The translations under genes were made by a program, and so were the position numbers. The notes beneath the pieces were generated by a model, which worked only from the letters and a program-made list of their open reading frames with translations, was not told the DNA's origin and did no database searches. Positions 1 to 8,235 of a DNA stretch of 64,000 nucleotides are shown here, one piece after another. Location of the stretch: NCBI RefSeq assembly GCF_003054245.1, contig NZ_QBKR01000003.1, forward strand, positions 62,001 through 126,000, given 5' to 3'. The number at the start of each line of letters is the position of its first letter. Position 1 is the stretch's first letter. Source of the stretch: Melghirimyces profundicolus. GTDB lineage: Bacteria; Bacillota; Bacilli; Thermoactinomycetales; DSM-45169.

Positions 1-1
1 G

Positions 2-1534
2 CTCAACAACAATTTATCCTGGGCTTCCACCATGTTTGCCTTTAATTCACTTCCGCCGGACCCGGAAATCGTCGGTGATCGGTGGAAAGAAATGTGGATG
101 GATCGACTGGAGAACAGCGGATTGTGGTTGGAAAAATGGATGAAAAAGCCCCATCGAAACGAGTATTGGAAACACGGTTCAATCTGCGAGAACTACGGTG
201 ATGTCCAGTGTCCGGTGATGGCTGTCAGTGGATGGGCGGACGGCTACTCCAATTCCGTCTTTCGCCTCATGGAGCATTTGAATGTGCCTAAAAAGGGGCT
301 GGTCGGTCCATGGAGTCACAAATATCCGCATGACGGCGTTCCCGGTCCTGCGATCGGCTTTCTGCAGGAAGTGCTCCGGTGGTGGGATCACTGGTTAAAG
401 GATCAAGATACCGGTATGATGAAGGAACCGATGATCCATTCCTGGATGCAGGATAGCTTCGAGCCGAAAACGAAATACGATAAAATTCCCGGCCGCTGGA
501 TTGGAGAAGAGCAGTGGCCTCCGCCCAAAATCGAGTCGGTTCGTTATCCGTTGGCGCCCGGAAAGATTTTGATGGACGATTCGACCCCGGATTCCGCATC
601 GGAATCGCTGACGATACAATCCCCGCTGAATGTCGGCTTGTTTGCAGGGAAGTGGTACTCCTCCGGAGATGCACCGGATTTACCCTATGACCAACGGTTG
701 GAAGATGGGGGCTCCTTGGTATTTGAAAGTGAGGCGTTGGTTCAAAAGTTGGAGATTCACGGTTCCCCCGCTGTCGAATTGGAATTGAGCGCCGACAAAC
801 CGGTGGCGATGATTGCGGTTCGGTTATCCGATATTTCGCCTGATCAAAAGGCGACGAGAGTGACATACGGTTTGTTGAATTTGTGCCATCGTCACAGTCA
901 TGAGCATCCCGAGCCCCTGACTCCCGGAAAAAAGGAACGCGTCAAAATCCATATGAATGAGATTGCGCATTCGTTTCAACCCGGGCACCGGTTTCGCATT
1001 TCCGTCTCCACGGTTTACTGGCCGTTGGCATGGCCTTCGCCGGAGCCGGTAACGCTGACGATCGATCCTTACCACAGCCAGGCCATTTTGCCGGTTCGTC
1101 CATCGAATCAGGAAGTGGATAGCCGTTTAACGTCATTTCCATCGCCAGAAAGCGCCAAAGTCGAACCGCCTGTGCAGAAGAGCTCATCTGAACAAAACTG
1201 GCTGATTACACATGACTTGGGCAAAGAGTCCACCACGTTGAAGGTGATTCAGGACGGTGGCGAGTTGTATTTCGCTGATATCAACCTGAACGTGGTGAGC
1301 AAAACGGAAGAATGGTATACCTATGAGGAAAACCGTTACGACTCCCTTCGTGGCGAAGTGCATTCGGTTCGTGGGTTGAGCCGGGAGGGTTGGTCGGTCC
1401 GAACCGTGACGCGAACCGTTCTGACATGTGATCAAGAAAACTTTTATGTCCACGCGACACTGGATGCCTATGAAAAGGATCGAAGAGTGTTTTCAAAAAC
1501 ATGGGATGAAACGATAAAACGCCAGCTGTTATAA
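2..1534 (+). CDS. CocE/NonD family hydrolase, 5' end outside window
   Basis: Alpha/beta-hydrolase of the CocE / X-Pro dipeptidyl-peptidase family, acting on acyl esters or peptides. The frame is open from base 2, and the residues before the first ATG (base 32) already fit the family, so the gene starts upstream of the window. The segment SGWADGY near base 235 carries the catalytic Asp and GPWSHKYP near base 308 the catalytic His; the nucleophile Ser lies in the missing N-terminal part. The rest is the C-terminal jelly-roll domain typical of the family (roughly bases 680-1100) and a further beta-rich tail. No signal peptide can be judged. A strong hairpin terminator follows. The substrate is unknown. 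Confidence 0.88.
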   Translation, partial: LNNNLSWASTMFAFNSLPPDPEIVGDRWKEMWMDRLENSGLWLEKWMKKPHRNEYWKHGSICENYGDVQCPVMAVSGWADGYSNSVFRLMEHLNVPKKGLVGPWSHKYPHDGVPGPAIGFLQEVLRWWDHWLKDQDTGMMKEPMIHSWMQDSFEPKTKYDKIPGRWIGEEQWPPPKIESVRYPLAPGKILMDDSTPDSASESLTIQSPLNVGLFAGKWYSSGDAPDLPYDQRLEDGGSLVFESEALVQKLEIHGSPAVELELSADKPVAMIAVRLSDISPDQKATRVTYGLLNLCHRHSHEHPEPLTPGKKERVKIHMNEIAHSFQPGHRFRISVSTVYWPLAWPSPEPVTLTIDPYHSQAILPVRPSNQEVDSRLTSFPSPESAKVEPPVQKSSSEQNWLITHDLGKESTTLKVIQDGGELYFADINLNVVSKTEEWYTYEENRYDSLRGEVHSVRGLSREGWSVRTVTRTVLTCDQENFYVHATLDAYEKDRRVFSKTWDETIKRQLL

Positions 1535-1546
1535 CATCAAACGAGG

Positions 1547-1590
1547 GACCCCCCTGATTCCACTGAATCAGGGGGGTCACGTTTCACGCT
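1547..1590 (+). terminator. Rho-independent terminator of CocE gene
   Basis: A 14-bp stem (1547-1560 pairing with 1565-1578) with a 4-base loop starts 12 bases after the stop codon. A T-rich stretch follows from about 1590. Confidence 0.9.
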
Positions 1591-1600
1591 GTTTTTATTT

Positions 1601-1807
1601 GTCAGTTGGAGGGTGAGTCATCGGTCATCAGGTCGATTGCCACGGGGATGGCGTCTTCGTTGGGTTGGATTCGGGGATGGTGAAGGCCGTGGGGCTGTCC
1701 ACACCCAGCCAGATTCCGCGAACGAGGGACCGGATCCTGCTTTTGATCTTCTCCATCGATTCCATGGACAAGGTGCGGATGGTGCCTTCCAGTCGGGCGT
1801 TGCCCGG
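1601..1807 (-). pseudogene. Decayed, internally deleted copy of dapL 3' end
   Basis: Bases 1601-1713 match 4779-4893 (the C-terminal coding end of dapL, same orientation) almost exactly. The sequence then jumps to bases matching 5086-5182 of the same gene. About 190 bp is missing between the halves, and small indels break the frame, so no product is possible. The copy and the intact dapL lie on opposite sides of the penicillin-acylase gene as direct repeats. This points to a past duplication, or to insertion of the acylase gene with later erosion. Confidence 0.9.
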
Positions 1808-1810
1808 GGA

Positions 1811-1840
1811 AAAACCGGCCGGTAAATAGCCGGTTTTTTT
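1811..1840 (+). terminator. Terminator-like hairpin before acylase gene
   Basis: A 9-bp stem (1811-1819 / 1829-1837) has A-run and T-run flanks, so it could work in both directions. It lies directly after the dapL remnant. Confidence 0.65.
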
Positions 1841-1953
1841 CATGTTGAAAGAAAATTGATATTTTTTTCATGAGTACGTTATGGTACTATATCAGAAAAT
1901 ACACACTCGATTGAATTATCAGGGGTGGAAGGTGACCAGAAGGAGGGATTTCT

Positions 1954-4662
1954 TTGATCAAGGGAAAAAACTTTTTTTCCCGGAAGAGAGGAAAGCCTCG
2001 AGGTATTTGTCTGGTTCTCTGTGTGGTTTTGGCCGCAGCCACCGTTCTTTTCCCCGGATCGGGCCCCGGGAAGGGAGCGGCATCGGCCGGGACCGCCGAT
2101 CCCGGGGGCTTTTTGAACATCATGCCGCCGGGACAGGATGGGACGTTGAATACGGTCGAATGGGGAGTCTATCAGGTGACCGGGGAGTACCCGAAGCACT
2201 TTAACGATCAGACAAAGATGTACGATTCACTGTCGAAGGCGGCCCGGGGTGTGACCGACGGGGAACTGACCCGTTATTTCAAGGAGGCTTCCTTCGGCTT
2301 GAAAGGCGAAGCGGAGCGGACCTATTCCCCGACCGAAGGGGCTTTGATTCGCCGGGATGAATTCGGCGTCCCTCATATCGAGGGAGAAACCCGGGAAGCA
2401 ACGATGTTTGCCGTGGGGTATGCCACGGCGGAAGACCGTCTGTTCCTGATGGATGTGTTGCGGCACTTGGGCCGGGGGCGGCTGAGTCAATTCCTGGGGG
2501 CCAGTGAAGCCAACAAAGCCATGGACCGGGCACAAGTCCAAGTGGCACCGTACAAGGAAGAGGAACTGATTCGACAGTGGGAAGCGAGTTGTACACAAGG
2601 GGCGGAAGAGGCCGAAGCCTGTGAAGACATGAAAGCGTATACAGCGGGTGTCAACGCCTATATCGGCAAAGCCCTTCTCAACCCCAACCTGTTGCCGGCG
2701 GAATATCCCGCCTTACAGCAGATGCCCCGTAAATGGAAGCCTGAGGACAGTGTGGCCATTGCCAGTCTGGTGGGCGGCATCTTCGGAAAGGGTGGCGGCA
2801 ATGAAGTGGCGAGCGGCCGATTCCTCTCCCAACTCCGGCAGAAACACGGGAACAAGGAAGCACGGGCGATCTGGGAAGACTTTAGAAACGCCGACGACCG
2901 GGAAGCCCCCGTCACCACGGACAAGCCCTTTTCCTACAACCGGCATGACAGGGTGGATCCCCGTTCCACCGCGCTTTTGGATCTCGAAACCGTGGACGGG
3001 ACTCTGAAGGAGATGAAGAAGCCGGAGATGGCAGCCGACGGTCCCTTCGGGAAGATTCCGCTGAAGGTGCCGGAGCGTATGAGCAACGCCATCTTGGTCA
3101 GCGGCCGACACACCGAAAACGGACGCCCCATCGCCGTCTTCGGTCCCCAGACCGGCTACTTCAGCCCGCAGCTGTTGGTGGAAACCGATGTTCACGGGCC
3201 GGGGATTGATGCCCGGGGGGTCGGTTTTGCCGGGGTGAACCTCTACGTCCAGCTGGGGAGGGGACGGGATTATGCCTGGTCCGCCACCTCCGCCGGAGCC
3301 GACAATGTGGACCAATGGGTGGTGAAGCTGTGTGAACCGGAGGGAGGCGAACCCACGAAGGAGTCCCAGGGCTACTGGTACAAAGGGGAATGCAAGCCGA
3401 TGGACGTGTACACTCACCGCCAGATCGCCAAACCCACGGCAGCCGGTATTCCGAAACCCGGGCTGGAGAACATCGTTTTCGACATCGAGGTGGAACGGAC
3501 GGTTTACGGTCCGGTCAACGCTCGGGGAACCGTGGATGGAAAACCGGTGGCGGTGACCACCCAGCGTTCCACCTACGGCAGGGAACTGAACAGCGCTCTC
3601 GGGTTCAAGCGGATCAACGATCCCGCCTTCATGAAAGATGGGGCACGGTCCTTTCTGAAGGCCTTTGACGGGGTGGAATACACCTTCAACTGGTTCTATG
3701 TGGATAAACAGGACATCGCGTATAAACATTCGGGCTTGGCCCCGATCCGGGATTCCCGGACGGACCCCGACCTGCCCACCTGGGGAACGGGAGAATACGA
3801 CTGGAGCGGCGAGTATCTGAAACCGGAACAACAGCCCCATGAAATCAACCCCGACAAAGGTTACTTCGTCAACTGGAACAACAAACAGGCTCCCGGTTTC
3901 CGGGCCAATGATGCCGAGTTCAGCTACGGGCCCGCCCACCGTTCCCTCCACCTGGAAAAACGGATCAAGGAGGCGGTGAACTCGGGAGAGAAAATGACCC
4001 GGGCCGATATGGTGAACATCATGATGGATGCCGCCACCGTCGATCTGAAGGGGCAGGAAACGGTCCCCTGGATCCTCCGGGTCCTCGGAGAGAAAGCCCC
4101 CCAAGGAGACCCGACCCTTCAGGCGATGCGGGACCGGCTCGCGGATTGGGCAGCGGATGGGGGTCACAGGAGGGATGTTCAACCCCGTGATGGTCAGTAT
4201 GATCACGCCGTTGCCGTGGCGATCGCCGATACCGCCCTTCCTCATTGGACAGAGGCGGCCTTCGGTTCCGCTCTGGAAGGAAGTGACCTCCCCTTTCCCC
4301 TCGAAGATTCTCCCCGTACGGGGGTGGGATCCGCCTTTATCGAAGGGGTGTATTCCCACCTCCACAAAGACCTGAGGCAGGTGTTGAAGGAGCCGGTGGA
4401 GGATCCATGGCACCGGACCTACTGTGGGGACGGGGACCTTGCCGCCTGCAGGGAGGACCTTTGGAACGCTCTTTCCAAAACCTCGGAGGAACTGGCGAAG
4501 GAATACGGTTCCGAACGGGTGGAGGACTGGGTTTACGACCCTTCCCGGGACGCCATCCGCCAGGAAGCGGTTGGCCTTGTTTCCGCCCCTGACATGGCCT
4601 GGGTCAACCGTCCCACTTTCCAACAGGTCGTTCAGGTGGGGGTACCCGTTCAGGGCGAATGA
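1954..4662 (+). CDS. Secreted penicillin acylase family protein (penicillin / acyl-homoserine-lactone acylase type)
   Basis: N-terminal nucleophile amidase that hydrolyses an amide-linked acyl chain (penicillins, acyl-homoserine lactones or related amides). It is matured by autocleavage of a 902-residue precursor. The TTG start at 1954 is chosen for the AGGAGGG ribosome site at 1941-1947. A basic then hydrophobic N-terminus (about residues 1-45) is a Sec signal peptide. The A-chain begins near residue 115 with the family segment RRDEFGVPHIEG. The B-chain should start at Ser377 in the segment MSNAILVSG, where that Ser is the catalytic nucleophile after cleavage. The length fits the family (750-900). 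It stands alone between terminators. The true substrate cannot be read from sequence. Confidence 0.9.
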   Translation: MIKGKNFFSRKRGKPRGICLVLCVVLAAATVLFPGSGPGKGAASAGTADPGGFLNIMPPGQDGTLNTVEWGVYQVTGEYPKHFNDQTKMYDSLSKAARGVTDGELTRYFKEASFGLKGEAERTYSPTEGALIRRDEFGVPHIEGETREATMFAVGYATAEDRLFLMDVLRHLGRGRLSQFLGASEANKAMDRAQVQVAPYKEEELIRQWEASCTQGAEEAEACEDMKAYTAGVNAYIGKALLNPNLLPAEYPALQQMPRKWKPEDSVAIASLVGGIFGKGGGNEVASGRFLSQLRQKHGNKEARAIWEDFRNADDREAPVTTDKPFSYNRHDRVDPRSTALLDLETVDGTLKEMKKPEMAADGPFGKIPLKVPERMSNAILVSGRHTENGRPIAVFGPQTGYFSPQLLVETDVHGPGIDARGVGFAGVNLYVQLGRGRDYAWSATSAGADNVDQWVVKLCEPEGGEPTKESQGYWYKGECKPMDVYTHRQIAKPTAAGIPKPGLENIVFDIEVERTVYGPVNARGTVDGKPVAVTTQRSTYGRELNSALGFKRINDPAFMKDGARSFLKAFDGVEYTFNWFYVDKQDIAYKHSGLAPIRDSRTDPDLPTWGTGEYDWSGEYLKPEQQPHEINPDKGYFVNWNNKQAPGFRANDAEFSYGPAHRSLHLEKRIKEAVNSGEKMTRADMVNIMMDAATVDLKGQETVPWILRVLGEKAPQGDPTLQAMRDRLADWAADGGHRRDVQPRDGQYDHAVAVAIADTALPHWTEAAFGSALEGSDLPFPLEDSPRTGVGSAFIEGVYSHLHKDLRQVLKEPVEDPWHRTYCGDGDLAACREDLWNALSKTSEELAKEYGSERVEDWVYDPSRDAIRQEAVGLVSAPDMAWVNRPTFQQVVQVGVPVQGE

Positions 4663-4679
4663 TGCCTCTTTGATCAGGA

Positions 4680-4720
4680 AAGCCCGACACACCGGTTTGA
4701 AGGGAGTGTCGGGCTTTCTT
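4680..4720 (+). terminator. Rho-independent terminator of acylase gene
   Basis: An 11-bp stem (4680-4690 / 4706-4716) starts 17 bases after the stop codon and is followed by a T-rich tail. Confidence 0.85.
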
Positions 4721-4772
4721 TGGGGTTGGGGGATCCGGTACAAGAAACGGCAGGGGGAGGCCTGCCGCTTGT

Positions 4773-5906
4773 TTAGCCGTCGGCTTGCAGGGTGAGCCAT
4801 CGGGTCATCAGGTCGATTGCCACGGGGATGGCGTCTTCGTTGGGGTGGATCCGGGGATGGTGAAGGCCGTGGGGGCTGTCCACACCCAGCCAGAACATGA
4901 AGCCGGGAATCTCCCGAAGAAAGTAACCGAAGTCTTCCCCGGCCATGGATTCCCGGCATTCCATGACACGGACGTTCCCGTGGCGGGCAGCCCAATCCAT
5001 GAATTCCCGGGTGAGGGAAGGGTCGTTTTCCACCTGACAGTAATTGGCCCCCCAATCGATATGCGCCTCGCATTCAAAACCTTCCTCGATTCCGCGAACG
5101 AGGGACCGGATCCTGCTTTTGATCTTCTCCATCGATTCCATGGACAAGGTGCGGATGGTGCCTTCCAGTCGGGCGTTGCCCGGAATGATATTTTGTTTGG
5201 TGCCGATGGTCACTTTTCCCAGGGTGAGGATGGCGGAGTCCAAGGGATCGATGTTGCGTGAAATGATGGTCTGGAGCTGCATCGCCAGTTGACTGCCGGC
5301 GATCACCATGTCGTTGGACCGGTGGGGGAGGGAGGCATGGCCGTCCGTTCCCACCAGGTCGATAAACAGTTCCGAGGTGTTGGCAAAGAGGATTCCCGGG
5401 CGGGTGGCGATGGTTCCGACGGGATAATCGGGGCCGATGTGGAGGGCGAAGAGGCAGTCGGGACGCCAGGATCGGAACTCTTCGCTCTCCATCATGGGCA
5501 GAGCCCCTCCCGGTCCTTCCTCCGCCGGTTGGAAAAGGAACAGGAGGTCATCCCGCACCGGCCGTTCCGCGAAATGGGTCAGAATCCCCAAGGCGATCGC
5601 CATGTGCAGATCATGTCCACAGGCGTGCATCTGACCGGGGTGTTCGGACGTAAATTCAACCCCCGTTTCCTCATGGATCGGCAAACCGTCCATATCCGTC
5701 CGGTACCCGATGGTCCGGGTCGGCCGCGTTCCCTTCACCTTGACCAATACTCCGGTTCGCCAGGTTTTCACTTCGAGCCGGTCTTGGGGAAGACGGGATA
5801 AATAGTCCAATATGAACCGCTGCGTTTTAAATTCGGCAAACCCCAGTTCCGGAATCCGGTGAAGTTGTCTTCGGATTTCCACAAAAGGGTGGAGGCACGT
5901 GGTCAT
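4773..5906 (-). CDS. dapL: N-acetyldiaminopimelate deacetylase, M20 family
   Basis: Metal-dependent amidohydrolase (377 aa) that removes the acetyl group from N-acetyl-LL-diaminopimelate, the last step of the acetylase branch of DAP/lysine and peptidoglycan synthesis. It is close to Bacillus YkuR over its full length. Metal and catalytic motifs of M20 enzymes are visible: [10 protein letters not shown] near residues 93-102, [11 protein letters not shown] near 125-135, and [11 protein letters not shown] near 320. It is the third gene of a minus-strand operon, starting 12 bases after the aminotransferase gene. A partial decayed copy of its 3' end lies at 1601-1807. Function is supported by the neighbouring dapH. 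Confidence 0.93.
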   Translation of the reverse strand: MTTCLHPFVEIRRQLHRIPELGFAEFKTQRFILDYLSRLPQDRLEVKTWRTGVLVKVKGTRPTRTIGYRTDMDGLPIHEETGVEFTSEHPGQMHACGHDLHMAIALGILTHFAERPVRDDLLFLFQPAEEGPGGALPMMESEEFRSWRPDCLFALHIGPDYPVGTIATRPGILFANTSELFIDLVGTDGHASLPHRSNDMVIAGSQLAMQLQTIISRNIDPLDSAILTLGKVTIGTKQNIIPGNARLEGTIRTLSMESMEKIKSRIRSLVRGIEEGFECEAHIDWGANYCQVENDPSLTREFMDWAARHGNVRVMECRESMAGEDFGYFLREIPGFMFWLGVDSPHGLHHPRIHPNEDAIPVAIDLMTRWLTLQADG

Positions 5907-5918
5907 CTTCCTTCCTCC

Positions 5919-7121
5919 TCAGGAGAGAATCCGGCTCAGGCAGTGCTCCAGACACCCAATGAACCGGTCGGTTTCAGCATGTTTCAGGGTAAGCGGGGGC
6001 AACAACCGGACTACGGTCTGCTGGGTGAGGTCCACCAGCACTCCGTCATCCAGAAGGTCCAGTTGCAAACGGTTCGCCTGTTCCGGGGTGAGGGACGTAT
6101 GGACGCCAATCATCATGCCCCTGCCCCGGATTTCCCGCAGGACAGAGGGGAAGCGTTTCTGCAGTTGACGGAGCTTTTCCCAGAGGTATTCCGCATTGCG
6201 ACGACCTTCTTCCAGCTGCCCCCGCTCCAGCAATTCCTCCAGCACCGCGTTGCCGAGGGCGGCGCTCAGGGGGGACGGGGCGAAGGTGGTTCCATGATCC
6301 CCCGGGCGGAACAGATCAGCCAGCTCGTCGCCGGCGATGATGCCGCCGAGGGGCAAGCCGCCGCCCACACCCTTGGCAAAAAGGATCAGATCCGGTTCGA
6401 TTCCGTCATGCTGGTAGGCGAACAACGTGCCGGTCCGGCCCATGCCTGTTTGGATCTCGTCCATCAGAAGGAGCATACTCCGCTCCCGGCACAGCCTTTC
6501 CATTTCCCGCAGGTACGAGGACACGAGGGGCTCCACGCCCCCCGAACCGAGGATCGGCTCCGCCAGGATCGCTGCGGGGTTTTCTTCTTCACATACTCGT
6601 TCTAAGGCATCCGGGTCGTTGGGTTCCACTTCGATGACGGGGAATTCCGGCATGGGGAAATCCTGATACACACCGGGCTGGCGGGTGAGACGAACCGCAC
6701 CCAGGGTTCGACCGTGGAAACTCTTTTTCATCACCACGAAGCCGCGTTTACCGTCTTCCCGTTCTTTCGTCCACTTATGAACCAGCTTGACCGCCGCCTC
6801 CGTTGCTTCGGCGCCGGAATTGGAGAAAAAAACTTTCCCGCTGATGCTGTGTTTGACCAACCGTTCCGCCAGACGGATGGCGGGAATGTTCAGGAATTTG
6901 TTGGAGATATGGAGAAACTGTTCCCCCTGTCGGTGGAGCGCCTCCATGACCGCCGGGTGGGAATGACCCAGCACATTGACGGCCAACCCGGTAAAGAGGT
7001 CCAGGTATTCTTTTCCTTCGGTGTCGATGAGGGTGTTTCCCCGGGCTTCAGCAATGGCGATCGGAAGCCGGAGGTAGGTATTCATGAGATACTGTCGGTC
7101 CAGTGTTTGCCATTGGGTCAT
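5919..7121 (-). CDS. Class III aminotransferase, probable N-acetyl-LL-diaminopimelate aminotransferase
   Basis: PLP enzyme (400 aa) of the acetylornithine / succinyl-DAP aminotransferase family. The Schiff-base Lys is in FAKGVGGGLPLG (near residue 250), and the cofactor segment FSNSGAEATEAAV lies near residue 100. By sequence it could be ArgD, ornithine aminotransferase or a related enzyme. Its place between dapH and dapL, with a 12-base gap to dapL, strongly suggests it does the middle transamination of the acetylase DAP pathway. Bacillus uses a class I enzyme (PatA) for this step, so this would be a different protein family in the same job. The ATG start has GGGGGAG 5 bases upstream. Confidence 0.88.
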   Translation of the reverse strand: MTQWQTLDRQYLMNTYLRLPIAIAEARGNTLIDTEGKEYLDLFTGLAVNVLGHSHPAVMEALHRQGEQFLHISNKFLNIPAIRLAERLVKHSISGKVFFSNSGAEATEAAVKLVHKWTKEREDGKRGFVVMKKSFHGRTLGAVRLTRQPGVYQDFPMPEFPVIEVEPNDPDALERVCEEENPAAILAEPILGSGGVEPLVSSYLREMERLCRERSMLLLMDEIQTGMGRTGTLFAYQHDGIEPDLILFAKGVGGGLPLGGIIAGDELADLFRPGDHGTTFAPSPLSAALGNAVLEELLERGQLEEGRRNAEYLWEKLRQLQKRFPSVLREIRGRGMMIGVHTSLTPEQANRLQLDLLDDGVLVDLTQQTVVRLLPPLTLKHAETDRFIGCLEHCLSRILS

Positions 7122-7171
7122 AATGCTCCCCCTTGATGCACGTTCATCATTTCCGGTCGGATAGAAAAGGA

Positions 7172-7192
7172 GGGCCGCCTGGATGACGGCCC
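7172..7192 (-). promoter_or_regulatory. Intercistronic hairpin between dapH and the aminotransferase gene
   Basis: A 6-bp GC stem (7172-7177 / 7187-7192), read on the minus strand, is followed by TCCTTTTCT. It could attenuate read-through from dapH into the downstream genes. Confidence 0.4.
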
Positions 7193-7215
7193 GGATGAGG
7201 ATGAGGTTGCGTTTT

Positions 7216-7926
7216 TCAAAGTTGGCGGAGTTCCTGCTTGATCTCCGTCTTGGACCGGGTCTGTTCGTCGATCTTTTTGATCACGCGGGCCGGGGTTCCG
7301 GCGACCACACTGTTTTCCGGCACGTCTTCCACCACGACGGCACCGGCGGCGACGACGGATCCTTTCCCGACGCGGACCCCTTCCAGAATGACGGCGTTGG
7401 CTCCCACCACGACCCCGTCTTCGATGATCACGGGTGTGGCGGACGGCGGCTCAACCACGCCGGCGATGACGGCCCCGGCTCCGATGTGACAGTTTTTCCC
7501 GATCGTGCCGCGTCCTCCCACAACCACATTCATGTCGATCATGGTGCCTTCACCGATGACGGCGCCGATGTTGATCGAGGCACCCATCATAATCACCGCG
7601 TTCTTGCCGATTTCCACCTGGTCACGGATGATGGCTCCGGGTTCGATCCGGGCTTCCACGTTTTTCAGGTCGAGGAGCGGGATGGCGGAATTGCGGCGGT
7701 CGTTTTCCACGACCATGTCCTCAATTTTGTCTTTGTGAGCTTCAAGGACCGGTTCAAGGGCCTTCCAATCCCCGAACAGGACGCCCACTTTCCCCGTAAT
7801 GAAAGAATGGACTTCTTTCCCGAAGTCGATCCCTTCCAACTCCCCTTTGATATGTACTTTCACCGGGGTTTTCTTTTCACTTGTCCGGATAAATTCGATT
7901 ATTTGGTTGGCATCCATCATTTCCAT
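7216..7926 (-). CDS. dapH: 2,3,4,5-tetrahydropyridine-2,6-dicarboxylate N-acetyltransferase
   Basis: Acetylates tetrahydrodipicolinate with acetyl-CoA, the committed step of the acetylase branch of DAP synthesis (236 aa). The N-terminal segment ([17 protein letters not shown]) and the left-handed beta-helix of hexapeptide repeats (about residues 90-200, for example [19 protein letters not shown]) match Bacillus DapH (YkuQ) closely and end at the same point. It is the first gene of the dapH-aminotransferase-dapL operon. Several in-frame ATGs occur at the start; the first (7924-7926) is used because AAGGGTGG precedes it by about 7 bases. Confidence 0.95.
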   Translation of the reverse strand: MEMMDANQIIEFIRTSEKKTPVKVHIKGELEGIDFGKEVHSFITGKVGVLFGDWKALEPVLEAHKDKIEDMVVENDRRNSAIPLLDLKNVEARIEPGAIIRDQVEIGKNAVIMMGASINIGAVIGEGTMIDMNVVVGGRGTIGKNCHIGAGAVIAGVVEPPSATPVIIEDGVVVGANAVILEGVRVGKGSVVAAGAVVVEDVPENSVVAGTPARVIKKIDEQTRSKTEIKQELRQL

Positions 7927-8138
7927 CCTTTGTCCACCCTTTCTATGTCCATGTCAAAGACGGTTTTTCTTTTGGACGACACTGGCCTAAAGATGAGTAT
8001 AGCATAAGGCTCCGCGATGAAGAAACCGGACCGTCGGGGGAAGTTTCTGCCGGAGAGGGTCACGCTTTTTGATCCGGTGCTATAGAGTGTTGCAGAGGGT
8101 ACGGAATGGAATGACATATTTTCTTTCAATTAGAACCA

Positions 8139-8173
8139 AAGCGCTTCCAAAGAAATGTATTCTTCTCTATAAT
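8139..8173 (+). promoter_or_regulatory. Promoter of the oppA-like gene with cre-like box
   Basis: A perfect -10 (TATAAT, 8168-8173) lies 17 bases after a weak -35 (TTCCAA, 8145-8150). The -35 is embedded in CCAAAGCGCTTCCA (8139-8152 approx.), which agrees with the CcpA cre consensus except for its first two bases. Carbon catabolite control is an inference. Confidence 0.55.
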
Positions 8174-8235
8174 GAGTAAGTGCATGTACTTTGCCCATTT
8201 TTTCAAATCGTTTCTCATCGGGGGGGATCAATCAC

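Noticed and set aside
2713-5073. Minus-strand open frame of 786 codons
   Set aside because: It is antisense to the penicillin-acylase gene and part of dapL, has His/Pro/Arg-rich composition from reading GC-rich codons backwards, and shows no domain.
7917-8129. 70-codon minus-strand frame before dapH
   Set aside because: Overlaps the dapH ribosome site region, has no good start signal of its own and no protein-like pattern. The interval is treated as promoter DNA.
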